This document shows, one piece after another, positions 37,112 through 48,731 of a DNA stretch of 55,600 bases. Each line of letters opens with the position of its first letter. Within the stretch, counting starts at the first letter, position 1. This stretch comes from Tepidimicrobium xylanilyticum (GTDB lineage: Bacteria > Bacillota > Clostridia > Tissierellales > Tepidimicrobiaceae), in the NCBI RefSeq assembly GCF_900106765.1, contig NZ_FNNG01000016.1, forward strand, positions 1 to 55,600, given 5' to 3'. Below the pieces are notes generated by a model. That model did no database searches and was not told the DNA's origin. It saw nothing but the letters and a program-made list of their open reading frames with translations. The position numbers were made by a program, and so were the translations under genes.

Positions 37112-38485
37112 ATGAAAAGGCTTTTTGTTTTCCTGGTACTAGTAATTTTAATCGTTGGAATACTTAATAGTGATTATATATATGCAAATTCTATGGAAAA
37201 TAGCTTTATTGCGATAAGGTTGACAAGCCCTATAAAATCCAACTCTTATGTGAACCTGTATGGAGAAGAAGGCTTTTTAATATATAACAAAGGGGATTTA
37301 ATAGGATATTTAGATTATTTTGAAGGGGAAAATGTTAGAGTAGCAGTATTGGAAAAAGATATCATAGGAATTTTTGATATGGAAGGTAATCTTCTATTTT
37401 CATACAATCAAGAAGAGGAATTGATTTTAACATCTGGGAAGTCTAACGAGAGAAAGGTGAGAGTAGAAGATAATTTTTACAGAGATTTTATACAATTTAA
37501 GATAATAGACGGTAATTTAATAGTTATAAATTATATCGATTTAGAAAACTATTTATACGGTGTAGTTCCGAGAGAAATGCCTGCCTCTTTTGAAATGGAA
37601 GCATTAAAAGCACAAGCCATTGCTTCCAGAACTTATGCGTTGAAAAATAGAAGTAAACACATTGCCCACGGATATGATCTTTGCGATAATACCCATTGTC
37701 AGGTTTACGGAGGTATGGATGGAGAACAGGAAAATACTAATAGAGCAGTAGATATGACAAGGGGGATGATTATTACTTATGCTGGAAATATAATAGATGC
37801 TTTATATCATTCAAATAGTGGAGGTATTACAGAAGCCTCATCGGAAGCTTGGGGTTATAATCATCCTTATTTAACTTCCGTTGACGATAAGTATTCCATT
37901 GATGCACCTAATGGTACTTGGAGTTATAAAATGACTACTGATGAAATTAATAGTAAATTAAAGGATTATGGTATAAATGTAGGCAATATATTAGATATTA
38001 AAATTACAGAGACTTCTTCTAGTGGTCGGGTTACAAAACTTAAAATAGTAGGGACTTCCGGAGAAAGGACATTGAGTAAAGGGGAAATTAGAGAGGTATT
38101 AGGGTTAAATGAAATCAAAAGCAATCTATTTACCATAAAAAAAGGTTCTTATGAAGAAGTTAATTCCAATGTATATGCAATTGATAGTAAAAGTTCAACT
38201 CCCCAATTAGTGGATTTAAATAATGTAAAAGTAATTGATAGCAGTTTTGAACGAAGATCTTCCAGAGGTATTACCAGTAGGTTTATTAACCGAGATGGAA
38301 TAGTAGGAAATGATAGTAGTGTTTCTCAACAGGTTAATAGTTTCATAATAGAAGGAAAGGGATATGGTCATGGAGTAGGTATGAGTCAATGGGGAGCTAA
38401 GAAGATGGCGGAACTTGGGTATTCTTATGAAGATATATTAAAGCATTATTATAGTGGAATTGATATTACAATTAATAATAGGTAG
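37112..38485 (+). CDS. SpoIID/LytB domain protein
   Basis: The 457-residue exported protein has an N-terminal signal and the SpoIID core [20 protein letters not shown], then [15 protein letters not shown] and the C-terminal [18 protein letters not shown]. The family are lytic transglycosylases that thin peptidoglycan during engulfment or cell-wall turnover. The glutamate in REMP is the likely catalytic residue. The place between DUF2905 and queA is conserved in Clostridia. Whether it is the sporulation SpoIID or a paralogue is not decided by sequence alone. Confidence 0.88.
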   Translation: MKRLFVFLVLVILIVGILNSDYIYANSMENSFIAIRLTSPIKSNSYVNLYGEEGFLIYNKGDLIGYLDYFEGENVRVAVLEKDIIGIFDMEGNLLFSYNQEEELILTSGKSNERKVRVEDNFYRDFIQFKIIDGNLIVINYIDLENYLYGVVPREMPASFEMEALKAQAIASRTYALKNRSKHIAHGYDLCDNTHCQVYGGMDGEQENTNRAVDMTRGMIITYAGNIIDALYHSNSGGITEASSEAWGYNHPYLTSVDDKYSIDAPNGTWSYKMTTDEINSKLKDYGINVGNILDIKITETSSSGRVTKLKIVGTSGERTLSKGEIREVLGLNEIKSNLFTIKKGSYEEVNSNVYAIDSKSSTPQLVDLNNVKVIDSSFERRSSRGITSRFINRDGIVGNDSSVSQQVNSFIIEGKGYGHGVGMSQWGAKKMAELGYSYEDILKHYYSGIDITINNR

Positions 38486-38496
38486 AGGATGATGCA

Positions 38497-40655
<2,159 letters not shown>

Positions 40656-40721
40656 TAAAAGAGGATTTTTAAATTTTATGTTGAATAAATAATATAGATA
40701 TTATGAAAGGGAGGATGTTAT

Positions 40722-41048
40722 ATGGCAGCAGCAAATGCAGGAGGAGCAGGCTTAGGGGGTCTTATTCTGCCTATTGCTATATTGATATTCTTTTATGTAT
40801 TTGCAATAAGGCCTCAAAAGAAAAAGGAAAAAGAAATTAGAGAAATGCGAGAGAGTTTAAAAGTAGGTGATGAGGTTATTACTATTGGTGGCATCTATGG
40901 TAAAATAATAAAAATCAAGGATGAGATTATTACCATAGAAGTAGGTGCTAATAAGACTAAAATTGATGTAACCCGCTGGGCAATAGGTGCAGTTATCAAC
41001 AGAAAAGAGACAAAAGAATCAAAAGAAGATAGCGAAGAAAATAGCTAA
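40722..41048 (+). CDS. yajC: Preprotein translocase subunit YajC
   Basis: The 108-residue protein has one membrane segment and the usual RPQKKKEKEIREMRESLKVG and VITIGGIYGKI. It is an accessory of the Sec translocon. The usual neighbours secD and secF are not adjacent here. Confidence 0.95.
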   Translation: MAAANAGGAGLGGLILPIAILIFFYVFAIRPQKKKEKEIREMRESLKVGDEVITIGGIYGKIIKIKDEIITIEVGANKTKIDVTRWAIGAVINRKETKESKEDSEENS

Positions 41049-41073
41049 AAACTTCCTTTAAGGAAGTTTTTTT
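41047..41073 (+). terminator. Terminator after yajC
   Basis: The stem AAAACTTCCTT / AAGGAAGTTTT is followed by further T. Confidence 0.9.
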
Positions 41074-41177
41074 GCAATTGCTTTGCTCTTTTATCTCCCA
41101 ATTATATGTTCAAAATAAGATATAGTAATAAATTCCACCTCTTATTAATAAGTTTAAAGTAAAAGGGAGGTGGTTCG

Positions 41178-41555
41178 ATGAAGGAAAAAACCTTAGTTAA
41201 AGGAATAAACATTGGGAAGAGTTTAGTACTATCTTTTACAATAACGTTAGTGCTGATTTTAATAATTTCTCTGCTATTAACTTATACATCTCTTAAAGAA
41301 TCGAAGATACCTTTATTGAATACTGTAATAATGATTATAAGTATTACATTTGGAAGCATGTACATGGCCATTAAGATGGAAGAAAATGGATGGCTCTATG
41401 GAGGGATTGTGGGAGCTTTATATTTTGTTTTATTAGTACTTTTGAATTATTTCTTTATAAAGCCTTTTGTATTCGATATATATTCGCTTAGCAAATTTTT
41501 TGTAGCCTTGGTGACCGGAATTATTGGAGGAGTAATAGGCATAAATATAAAATAA
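41178..41555 (+). CDS. TIGR04086-type membrane protein
   Basis: The 125-residue protein has four hydrophobic segments and the pattern of the TIGR04086 family, which commonly sits next to the SCIFF genes in Clostridia. The start is ATG behind gggaggtgg. Function is unknown; the neighbourhood suggests but does not prove a link to the ranthipeptide system. Confidence 0.75.
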   Translation: MKEKTLVKGINIGKSLVLSFTITLVLILIISLLLTYTSLKESKIPLLNTVIMIISITFGSMYMAIKMEENGWLYGGIVGALYFVLLVLLNYFFIKPFVFDIYSLSKFFVALVTGIIGGVIGINIK

Positions 41556-41622
41556 AACTTCAAATATGGATACATTTATGGTATAATCATTTCAGTATTA
41601 CTCATGCAGGGGAGGGTTTTAG

Positions 41623-41763
41623 ATGAAATACATAAAGACCATATCTGGGAATAACCTTAAGGATACTGTATTAAAGGGCGGTTGCGGTGAATGTCAAACT
41701 TCTTGTCAATCAGCCTGCAAGACTTCATGTACAGTAGGAAATCAGAAGTGTGAGAACAGATAG
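41623..41763 (+). CDS. scfA: SCIFF ranthipeptide precursor (six cysteines in forty-five)
   Basis: The 46-residue peptide MKYIKTISGNNLKDTVLK... has six Cys in its second half (KGGCGECQTSCQSACKTSC, then QKCEN). The maturase encoded next is known to form thioether cross-links from Cys to a neighbouring residue in this peptide family. The ATG follows ggggaggg. A terminator-like hairpin separates it from scfB, which would keep precursor levels above enzyme. A TATAAT at 41582-41587 is a possible -10 box. Confidence 0.95.
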   Translation: MKYIKTISGNNLKDTVLKGGCGECQTSCQSACKTSCTVGNQKCENR

Positions 41764-41766
41764 ACT

Positions 41767-41796
41767 AAAAGGCAGTGGTTCTAACCACTCCTTTTT
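41767..41796 (+). terminator. Attenuating terminator between scfA and scfB
   Basis: The stem AAAGG-C-AGTGGTT pairs with AACCACT-C-CTTT and is followed by T. It probably reduces but does not abolish readthrough into scfB. Confidence 0.8.
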
Positions 41797-41828
41797 AATT
41801 TATGACCATTCTGGAAGGAGTATATAAA

Positions 41829-43184
41829 ATGAGAGAAAGGATTCATAAATTTAATCTAAATAATAAATATATTGTGTTAGACATTAATAGTGGAGCAGTT
41901 CATGTTGTTGAAGATGTTGTTTATCACATTTTAGATTATTATGATAATAAGAAATTGGAGGACATTATTGCATTATTAGAAGATAGATTTGACGAAAAGA
42001 CTATAACTGAGGCTTATGAGGAAATTAAGATTTTAGTAGATAGGGGAATTCTATATTCTGAGCAAGCCAATAGGATGGATATAAAATACAATGAGGATAA
42101 TATAGTAAAAGCACTATGTTTACATGTGGCTCACGATTGTAATTTAAGATGTAAATATTGTTTTGCCTCCCAAGGAGATTTTGAAGGAGACAGATCTTTA
42201 ATGAATATTGAGATAGGCAAAAAGGCTTTGGAGTTCTTAGTTGAAAACTCAGGCAATAGAAGAAATTTGGAGGTAGATTTCTTCGGTGGAGAGCCTTTAA
42301 TGAATTTCGATCTAGTCAAAGAGTTAGTCCATTATGGAAGGGAGCTAGAAAAGAAGAACAATAAGCATTTTAGGTTTACCATAACTACCAATGGTTTATT
42401 ATTAGACGATGATAAAATTGATTTTATAAATGAGCATATGGACAATGTGGTTTTAAGTTTAGATGGTAGAAAAGAGATAAACGACAATATGCGGGAGACA
42501 GTATCAGGAGATGGAAGTTACGACATAATATTGCCTAAATTTAAAAATCTAATTAATAAGAGAAAGGATAAGGCTTACTATATTAGAGGCACTTTTACTA
42601 GCTACAATTTAGATTTTTCTAAGGATGCATTAGATATCTATGAGAAAGGTTTTAAAAAAATTTCAATAGAACCAGTAGTAACAGAGCCAGATAAGGATTA
42701 TGCCTTAAAGGAAGAGCATATTGAAGCCGTTTTAGCAGAATATGAAAAATTTTCAAAGGACTATATTAGAATTAAGAGGGAGGACAGGGATTTTTTATTC
42801 TTCCATTTTATGATAGATTTAGATCAAGGACCTTGTTTAGCAAAAAGGGCAGTAGGATGTGGAGCTGGAGCAGAATATATGGCTGTGACTCCTGAAGGAG
42901 ATCTATATCCATGCCATCAATTTGTTGGAAATGAGAAATTCAAGATAGGCAATGTGTTTACTGGCATTGAAAAGGAAGAGTTAAGAGAGCGATTTAAAAA
43001 AGCTAATATTTTTAATAAAGAAGAATGTAGGAACTGTTGGGCTAGATTTTATTGTAGTGGAGGTTGTCATGCTAATGCTTACCATACTAATGGGGATATA
43101 ATGAAACCTTATAAAATAGGTTGCGAAATGGAAAAAAAGAGAATAGAATGTGCAATTTCTATTTTAGCAAATGAGGAGAATTAG
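41829..43184 (+). CDS. scfB: SCIFF maturase, radical SAM/SPASM enzyme
   Basis: The 451-residue protein has an N-terminal peptide-recognition-like domain (about 1-90), the radical-SAM CNLRCKYCFA motif near residue 105, and a C-terminal SPASM region with AVGCGAGAEYMAVTPEGDLY and CRNCWARFYCSGGC. It forms thioether links in the SCIFF peptide. ATG 41829 follows ggaaggag at good spacing, so the upstream in-frame ATG at 41802 is not used. It lies directly after scfA. Confidence 0.95.
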   Translation: MRERIHKFNLNNKYIVLDINSGAVHVVEDVVYHILDYYDNKKLEDIIALLEDRFDEKTITEAYEEIKILVDRGILYSEQANRMDIKYNEDNIVKALCLHVAHDCNLRCKYCFASQGDFEGDRSLMNIEIGKKALEFLVENSGNRRNLEVDFFGGEPLMNFDLVKELVHYGRELEKKNNKHFRFTITTNGLLLDDDKIDFINEHMDNVVLSLDGRKEINDNMRETVSGDGSYDIILPKFKNLINKRKDKAYYIRGTFTSYNLDFSKDALDIYEKGFKKISIEPVVTEPDKDYALKEEHIEAVLAEYEKFSKDYIRIKREDRDFLFFHFMIDLDQGPCLAKRAVGCGAGAEYMAVTPEGDLYPCHQFVGNEKFKIGNVFTGIEKEELRERFKKANIFNKEECRNCWARFYCSGGCHANAYHTNGDIMKPYKIGCEMEKKRIECAISILANEEN

Positions 43185-43194
43185 GCATTATTTC

Positions 43195-43216
43195 AAACTG
43201 CCATTATGGCAGTTTT
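43195..43216 (+). terminator. Terminator after scfB
   Basis: The stem AAACTGCCA / TGGCAGTTT is followed by TTAT. Confidence 0.75.
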
Positions 43217-43260
43217 ATATGTTGATTTTACTTAATTGAATTAATAGGAGTGGATTTATT

Positions 43261-45030
43261 TTGGAAAAATGGTATCTAAGGAATCCGAAAGTAGATTTAG
43301 ACTTAATATCGGAAAAATTGGGAATAAGCAAATTGTTGGTCAAGATATTGGCTAATAGAAATATAAGTGATTTGAAATCCATAGAAAATTTTATATGTCC
43401 AACCTTAGATAGGCTTTATAATCCAAGATTGATGAAGGATATGGAATTAGGAGTTAGAATAGCTAAAGATAGCATTTTGAAAGGTGAAAGAATAAGGATT
43501 GCTGGAGATTATGATCAAGATGGCAATTCAGCTACCCTTACCCTGTTGAAGGGTATTAGAAGGTGTAATGGTAAGGTAGATTATGTAATCCCCCACAGAA
43601 TAAATGATGGATATGGTTTAAATGAAAGAATTGTAAAAGAGGCTAAAAAAGATGGAATTGACCTTTTAATTACCTGTGATAATGGTATAGCTGCTTTTGA
43701 TGCGGTGAAATTAGCAAAGGAACTGGGCATAAAAGTTATTGTTACTGACCACCATGATATAAGTTTTATGGAAGATAGTATGGGAAGAAAAAAATACATT
43801 TTGCCTGAGGCAGATGCTGTTATAAACCCTAAAAGGAAGGACTGTAAATATCCCTTTAAGCATCTATCTGGTGCTGGAGTAGCATTTAAATTTATACAAG
43901 TTCTATATGAAGAGTTTAATATAGATATCGAAGAATCTTATGAACTACTTGAATTTGTAGCCATGGGAACGGTTTGTGATGTAGTGGACCTAGTAGATGA
44001 AAATCGTATAATAGTAATAGAAGGTCTTAAGAGGATAAATAATACAAAGAATATTGGGTTAAAGGCATTGATTAAGGCTACAGGACTAGAGGGGAAAGAA
44101 ATAAACACCTTTTCGTTAGGGTTTATATTAGGCCCTTCCGTCAATGCTTCTGGTAGGTTAGATAGTGCAGAAATGGCAGTCGAGCTGTTTTTAACAGAGG
44201 ATTCAAATTTGGCAAATCATTACGCAGAAGAATTACACAAATTAAACGAAGAAAGAAAGAGAATGACAGAAAAGGGATTTGAAAAAGCAATTAATCAGAT
44301 AGAACAGAAGGGATATGATGAACACAAGGTAATCGTCATTTATGAACCGGAGGTTCATGAAAGCATTGCAGGAATAATTGCTGGAAGAATAAAGGATAAG
44401 TATTATAGACCAACTATTCTTCTGACCCAGTCAAAAGATGAAAGTAAAATAAAGGGTTCTGGCAGGTCTATAGAGGAATACAATATGTTTGAAGAAATAT
44501 CTAAGTTGAAGGAGCTTTTAACTATTTTTGGGGGACATCCAATGGCAGCAGGATTATCTTTGGAAAAATCTAATTTAAATAATTTTAGAGAGAGATTAAA
44601 TGGACAAGCCAGTTTAACTGAAGAAGACCTTACTCCTAAAGTATATATAGATATCCAATTGCCTTTAGAATATATTAATTTCAATCTTGTGGAAGAACTA
44701 AAGATTTTAGAACCTTTTGGAAAAGGAAATCCAAAACCCTTATTTGGTGCTAAAAATATTGGCATAAAAAGAGGATTTATTCTTGGAAGGAATAATAATG
44801 TATTAAAATTATTATTAGTTACTGGAGAAGGAAGAATCATAGATGGCTTGTATTTTGGAAATATTGAAGATTTTGAAAGAAAAATATCTAAAAAGTTTAG
44901 CAAGGAAGAATTGGATAAAATGTATAAGGGTATAGATAATAGAATAACAATTGATATTGTATATACACCTAATATTAACGAATATATGGGAAATAAGACC
45001 TTACAGGTTATAATACATAATTATAGATAG
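43261..45030 (+). CDS. recJ: Single-stranded-DNA-specific exonuclease RecJ
   Basis: The 589-residue 5'-3' exonuclease has the DHH family motifs IAGDYDQDGNSATLTL, ITCDNGIAA and IVTDHHD, and the DHHA1 region VIYEPEVHESIAGIIAGRI. The second Asp of the usual DxDxDG is altered in order (GDYDQDG) but metal ligands are conserved. The start is TTG behind aggagtgg. The usual apt gene is not found between recJ and relA. Confidence 0.94.
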   Translation: MEKWYLRNPKVDLDLISEKLGISKLLVKILANRNISDLKSIENFICPTLDRLYNPRLMKDMELGVRIAKDSILKGERIRIAGDYDQDGNSATLTLLKGIRRCNGKVDYVIPHRINDGYGLNERIVKEAKKDGIDLLITCDNGIAAFDAVKLAKELGIKVIVTDHHDISFMEDSMGRKKYILPEADAVINPKRKDCKYPFKHLSGAGVAFKFIQVLYEEFNIDIEESYELLEFVAMGTVCDVVDLVDENRIIVIEGLKRINNTKNIGLKALIKATGLEGKEINTFSLGFILGPSVNASGRLDSAEMAVELFLTEDSNLANHYAEELHKLNEERKRMTEKGFEKAINQIEQKGYDEHKVIVIYEPEVHESIAGIIAGRIKDKYYRPTILLTQSKDESKIKGSGRSIEEYNMFEEISKLKELLTIFGGHPMAAGLSLEKSNLNNFRERLNGQASLTEEDLTPKVYIDIQLPLEYINFNLVEELKILEPFGKGNPKPLFGAKNIGIKRGFILGRNNNVLKLLLVTGEGRIIDGLYFGNIEDFERKISKKFSKEELDKMYKGIDNRITIDIVYTPNINEYMGNKTLQVIIHNYR

Positions 45031-45237
45031 TTATACAAAGATATTTTTAGGAATTTGATGAAAATACTTAAATTTTGGGGTATAATTGCTATAAAATATA
45101 ATTGCAAAATCGGTTATATTTTATTTACTATAAAGGAAGTATTAAAAGTAATTTAGTGATTTAACAATCAAACTATCCGCAGTTAATTGAAATTTATTGA
45201 ATATTAAAACAGTGCAAATATGAGATAGGTGAAACGT

Positions 45238-47400
45238 ATGATCGAAAATTTACTATCAAGAATTGAAGAATACAACCCTTATATAAATTTAGAGACAATT
45301 ATTAAAGCCTACAATTTTGCGGAAGCTTCACATAGAGGGCAACTTAGGAATTCTGGCGAAGCTTACTTTGTTCATCCTTTCAATGTGGCTATGATTTTGG
45401 CAGAATTAAACATGGATGGAACGACAATAGCTGCAGGCTTGCTTCATGACGTACTGGAGGATACTAATGTAACGTATGAAACTTTAATTAAAGAATTTGG
45501 AGAAGAAGTAACTAATTTAGTGGATGGCGTTACAAAGTTAAAAAGGTTAAAATATAAGACTAAACAGGAAAATCAAGCTGAGAATTTAAGAAAAATGGTA
45601 TTAGCTATGGCTAAGGATATTAGGGTAATAATAATTAAGTTGGCTGATCGACTCCACAATATGAGGACTTTAGAATATATGAGCGAGGAAAAGAAGAAGG
45701 AAAAGGCATTGGAAACTTTGGAAATCTATGCTCCATTAGCTCATAGATTAGGGATATCAAAGATTAAATGGGAGTTAGAGGATTTGTCCTTGAGATATTT
45801 AGATCCAGAGGGTTATTATGATTTAGTGGAGAAGGTATCTAAACGCAGGAGAGAAAGGGAAGCTTATATTCAAAGGATAATAAAAGAAATAGATGAAAAA
45901 TTGGAAGAGATGGACATACCTAGAGATATTAGTGGGAGGCCTAAGAGTTTTTATAGCATATATAAAAAGATGGTTTATCAAAATAAAAGTTTTGAGCAGA
46001 TATTCGATTTAACAGCCATAAGGATTATTGTAGATAGTATAAAAGATTGTTATGGAGTACTGGGCATAGTCCATACAATGTGGAAGCCTATTCCCGGTAG
46101 ATTTAAAGACTATATTGCTATGCCTAAACCTAATATGTATCAATCCCTTCATACTACCGTAATAGGGCCAGAAGGAGAAATATTTGAAGTTCAAATTAGA
46201 ACCTGGGATATGCATAGGACTGCAGAATACGGAATTGCTGCTCACTGGAAGTATAAAGAAGGCAATGTTAAGACGGATAATTTTGATGAAAAGTTAACTT
46301 GGCTAAGGCAGCTATTAGAATGGCAAAAGGACTTAAAAGATCCGAGAGAATTTATGGAGACTATAAAGATAGACCTCTTTTCTGATGAAGTATTTGTCTT
46401 CACACCGAAAGGTGACGTCATCAACCTACCTAATGGCTCAACACCAATCGATTTTGCTTATAGGGTTCATACTGCTGTGGGGCATAATTGTGTTGGAGCT
46501 AAGGTAGATGGTCGAATTGTGCCATTAGACTACAAGCTAAAAAATGGAAATATAGTTGAAATATTGACTTCTGCTAATAGTAGTGGGCCAAGTTGGGATT
46601 GGCTTAAGATTGTAAAGAGTAGCCAAGCTAAGAACAAGATACGCCAATGGTTCAAAAAGGAACAGAGGGATTCTAATATTGCAAAGGGTAAAGAACTATT
46701 AGAAAAGGAGATAAAAAGACAGGGATTTAAGTTAGCAGATATATTAAAAGAGGAATGGATTAAAAATATTGCAAATAAGCTTAGTTTAAATACTACAGAA
46801 GATTTATATGCAAGTTTAGGCTATGGGAGCATTACTATTTCCCAGGTCATGTCAAGGCTAAAAGAGTATTTTAATGAAAATCATAAGGAAAAACACTCTG
46901 AGACTCTCATGGAAAAAGCCAATGAACAAGTTTTGCCTATAAGAGATAGAAATAGGTCTCAAGGAGTTAGTATCAAAGGAGTTGATAATATAAAGGTAAA
47001 GTTCTCCAAATGCTGCAACCCAGTACCAGGAGATGATATAATTGGATATATTACTAGGGGAAGAGGGGTATCAGTCCATAGAAAGGATTGTCCTAATTTA
47101 ACAACTATTGAAGGAAAGGAAAGGTTTATAGAAGTATTTTGGAATACTGATGAAAGGGCGGAATATCCTGCTGAAATCCAAATTAAGGGAACCGACAGAC
47201 CAGGCCTATTGACAGAGATTACTCAAAAAATCACGGAGGCCCAACTATCTTTATTAGCATTAAATGCAAGAACTAATAAGGAAAAGTTGGCGATAATAAA
47301 TATGACTTTAGAGATTAAGGATATAGAACAATTAAAGGAATTGATGAAAAAGATAAAAAGATTAAAAGGTGTAATTGATGTTTACAGAGTAACCGTATAA
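45238..47400 (+). CDS. relA: (p)ppGpp synthetase/hydrolase RelA/SpoT
   Basis: The 720-residue bifunctional enzyme has an HD hydrolase domain (HD pair at residues 70-71 in LLHDVLEDT) and a synthetase domain ([13 protein letters not shown]). TGS and C-terminal zinc-finger and ACT domains follow ([29 protein letters not shown]). It makes and degrades the alarmone during starvation. ATG 45238 follows aggtg by 6 nt; the in-frame GTG 45229 overlaps that site. It is followed 16 nt later by dtd. Confidence 0.96.
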   Translation: MIENLLSRIEEYNPYINLETIIKAYNFAEASHRGQLRNSGEAYFVHPFNVAMILAELNMDGTTIAAGLLHDVLEDTNVTYETLIKEFGEEVTNLVDGVTKLKRLKYKTKQENQAENLRKMVLAMAKDIRVIIIKLADRLHNMRTLEYMSEEKKKEKALETLEIYAPLAHRLGISKIKWELEDLSLRYLDPEGYYDLVEKVSKRRREREAYIQRIIKEIDEKLEEMDIPRDISGRPKSFYSIYKKMVYQNKSFEQIFDLTAIRIIVDSIKDCYGVLGIVHTMWKPIPGRFKDYIAMPKPNMYQSLHTTVIGPEGEIFEVQIRTWDMHRTAEYGIAAHWKYKEGNVKTDNFDEKLTWLRQLLEWQKDLKDPREFMETIKIDLFSDEVFVFTPKGDVINLPNGSTPIDFAYRVHTAVGHNCVGAKVDGRIVPLDYKLKNGNIVEILTSANSSGPSWDWLKIVKSSQAKNKIRQWFKKEQRDSNIAKGKELLEKEIKRQGFKLADILKEEWIKNIANKLSLNTTEDLYASLGYGSITISQVMSRLKEYFNENHKEKHSETLMEKANEQVLPIRDRNRSQGVSIKGVDNIKVKFSKCCNPVPGDDIIGYITRGRGVSVHRKDCPNLTTIEGKERFIEVFWNTDERAEYPAEIQIKGTDRPGLLTEITQKITEAQLSLLALNARTNKEKLAIINMTLEIKDIEQLKELMKKIKRLKGVIDVYRVTV

Positions 47401-47416
47401 TGAAAGGAAGGTATAT

Positions 47417-47866
47417 ATGAGAGCGGTAGTACAAAGAGTAGCAGAGGCTAATGTTAAAGTTAAAGGGAATGTGGTCGGTGAAATTTCTAAAGGTCTATTA
47501 GTTTTCCTAGGGGTGGGAGAAGATGATAGTGAAAAGGATCTAGAATATATGGTGGATAAAGTCCTCGGGCTGAGAATTTTTGAAGATGAAAATAATAAAA
47601 TGAACCTATCCGTAATGGATATTGGAGGAGAATTATTGGTTGTATCCCAATTTACCCTTTATGGAGATGTTAGAAAAGGAAAACGACCAAGCTTTACTTC
47701 TTCAGCTTATCCAGAATTAGCAGAAGAAATTTATGAGCAATTTATTGAAAAATGCAGAGAGAAGGGTATAAGGACAGAGAAAGGGGTTTTTGGTGCTCAT
47801 ATGGAGGTAAGTATACTTAATGATGGTCCAGTGACCATATTAATAGATAGCAAAAAAGTTTTTTAG
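47417..47866 (+). CDS. dtd: D-aminoacyl-tRNA deacylase
   Basis: The 149-residue DTD removes D-amino acids (and glycine) from tRNA. The conserved SQFTLYGD and NDGPVTILI motifs of the active site are present. Start is ATG behind gaaaggaagg. Confidence 0.97.
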   Translation: MRAVVQRVAEANVKVKGNVVGEISKGLLVFLGVGEDDSEKDLEYMVDKVLGLRIFEDENNKMNLSVMDIGGELLVVSQFTLYGDVRKGKRPSFTSSAYPELAEEIYEQFIEKCREKGIRTEKGVFGAHMEVSILNDGPVTILIDSKKVF

Positions 47867-47877
47867 GAGGGATAGTA

Positions 47878-48501
47878 TTGAAAGTAATAAGGATACCAGC
47901 AGGAGTCTATGCTGCAAACTGTTATATAGTTTATTCAGAAAATAGTAAGGAGGGCATTGTAATTGACCCAGGTGGAGATGTAGATGATATCATGTCTCAT
48001 ATAAAAGAATTAGGGTTGAATATTAAATATATAATTCTTACCCATGGTCATGGAGATCATATTGGCGGCGTCAAAGGAATTAGAGAATATACTAAGGCAC
48101 CAGTAGCAGTTCATAAAGATGATGAATATATGTTAAAGGATGGAATGGCTAACTTTTCATCCACTATGGTAATGGGTACTATAGAGCTTAATGCGGATAT
48201 ACTCCTTGAGGATGGAGATGAGCTAATTTTTGGAGATCTAAAGGCAGAAATCATCCACACTCCCGGTCATACTCCTGGTGGTATAACCATAAAAATTGGC
48301 GATAGCCTATTTACAGGGGATACTTTATTTGCTGGCTCAATAGGTAGAACTGATTTCCCAAGGAGTTCATTTGCAACCATCATGGATTCAATCAAAAATC
48401 GTTTAATAATATATCCAGATGATACAAAAGTATATCCAGGCCATGGGCCCTCATCTACTATAAAAAATGAAAAGGCTTCCAATCCTTTTATAAAACAATA
48501 G
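47878..48501 (+). CDS. MBL-fold hydrolase, glyoxalase II-like
   Basis: The 207-residue protein has the metallo-beta-lactamase fold with zinc site THGHGDHIGG, later HTPGHTPGG and FTGDTLFAGSIGRTD. It resembles the YqgX type of hydroxyacylglutathione-hydrolase-like proteins. In organisms without glutathione, the natural substrate is probably another thiol ester. The start is TTG behind ggagggat. It begins 11 nt after dtd. Confidence 0.9.
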   Translation: MKVIRIPAGVYAANCYIVYSENSKEGIVIDPGGDVDDIMSHIKELGLNIKYIILTHGHGDHIGGVKGIREYTKAPVAVHKDDEYMLKDGMANFSSTMVMGTIELNADILLEDGDELIFGDLKAEIIHTPGHTPGGITIKIGDSLFTGDTLFAGSIGRTDFPRSSFATIMDSIKNRLIIYPDDTKVYPGHGPSSTIKNEKASNPFIKQ

Positions 48502-48507
48502 AATGTA

Positions 48508-48547
48508 AAGCCATCTTTTAGGGTAAGCTAACTCTGGGAGGTGGCTT
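48508..48547 (+). promoter_or_regulatory. Hairpin that can cover the Shine-Dalgarno of the small HTH gene
   Basis: AAGCCATCT (48508-48516) can pair with AGGTGGCTT (48539-48547), which contains part of the ggaggtgg ribosome site for the TTG at 48550. This could regulate translation or partly terminate transcription. No T-run follows. Confidence 0.4.
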
Positions 48548-48549
48548 AA

Positions 48550-48729
48550 TTGAATAATAGACTAAAGTTTTTTTCTAATAGAGATAAAAATGGAATCGAT
48601 TTACACGATTTATACGAGTTAATAGAATTAGGTTTAGATAAAGATGAAATATCTAAGGAATTGGGCATTTCAAAAGCCTATATAAGAAGGATAATGAAGG
48701 ACTATTATAAAGATTATCAAGGGGAGTAA
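48550..48729 (+). CDS. Small helix-turn-helix protein
   Basis: The 59-residue protein encodes a single HTH (LGLDKDEISKELGISKAYIRR) followed by a short basic-acidic tail. The start is TTG behind ggaggtgg, and the stop lies 2 nt before the hemZ ATG, so the two genes are translated together. Small HTH proteins of this kind occur beside hemZ in related genomes as far as I recall, but no function is established. Confidence 0.7.
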   Translation: MNNRLKFFSNRDKNGIDLHDLYELIELGLDKDEISKELGISKAYIRRIMKDYYKDYQGE

Positions 48730-48731
48730 AT

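Noticed and set aside
44403-44903. 166-residue minus-strand frame
   Set aside because: It is antisense to recJ, with composition expected of a shadow.
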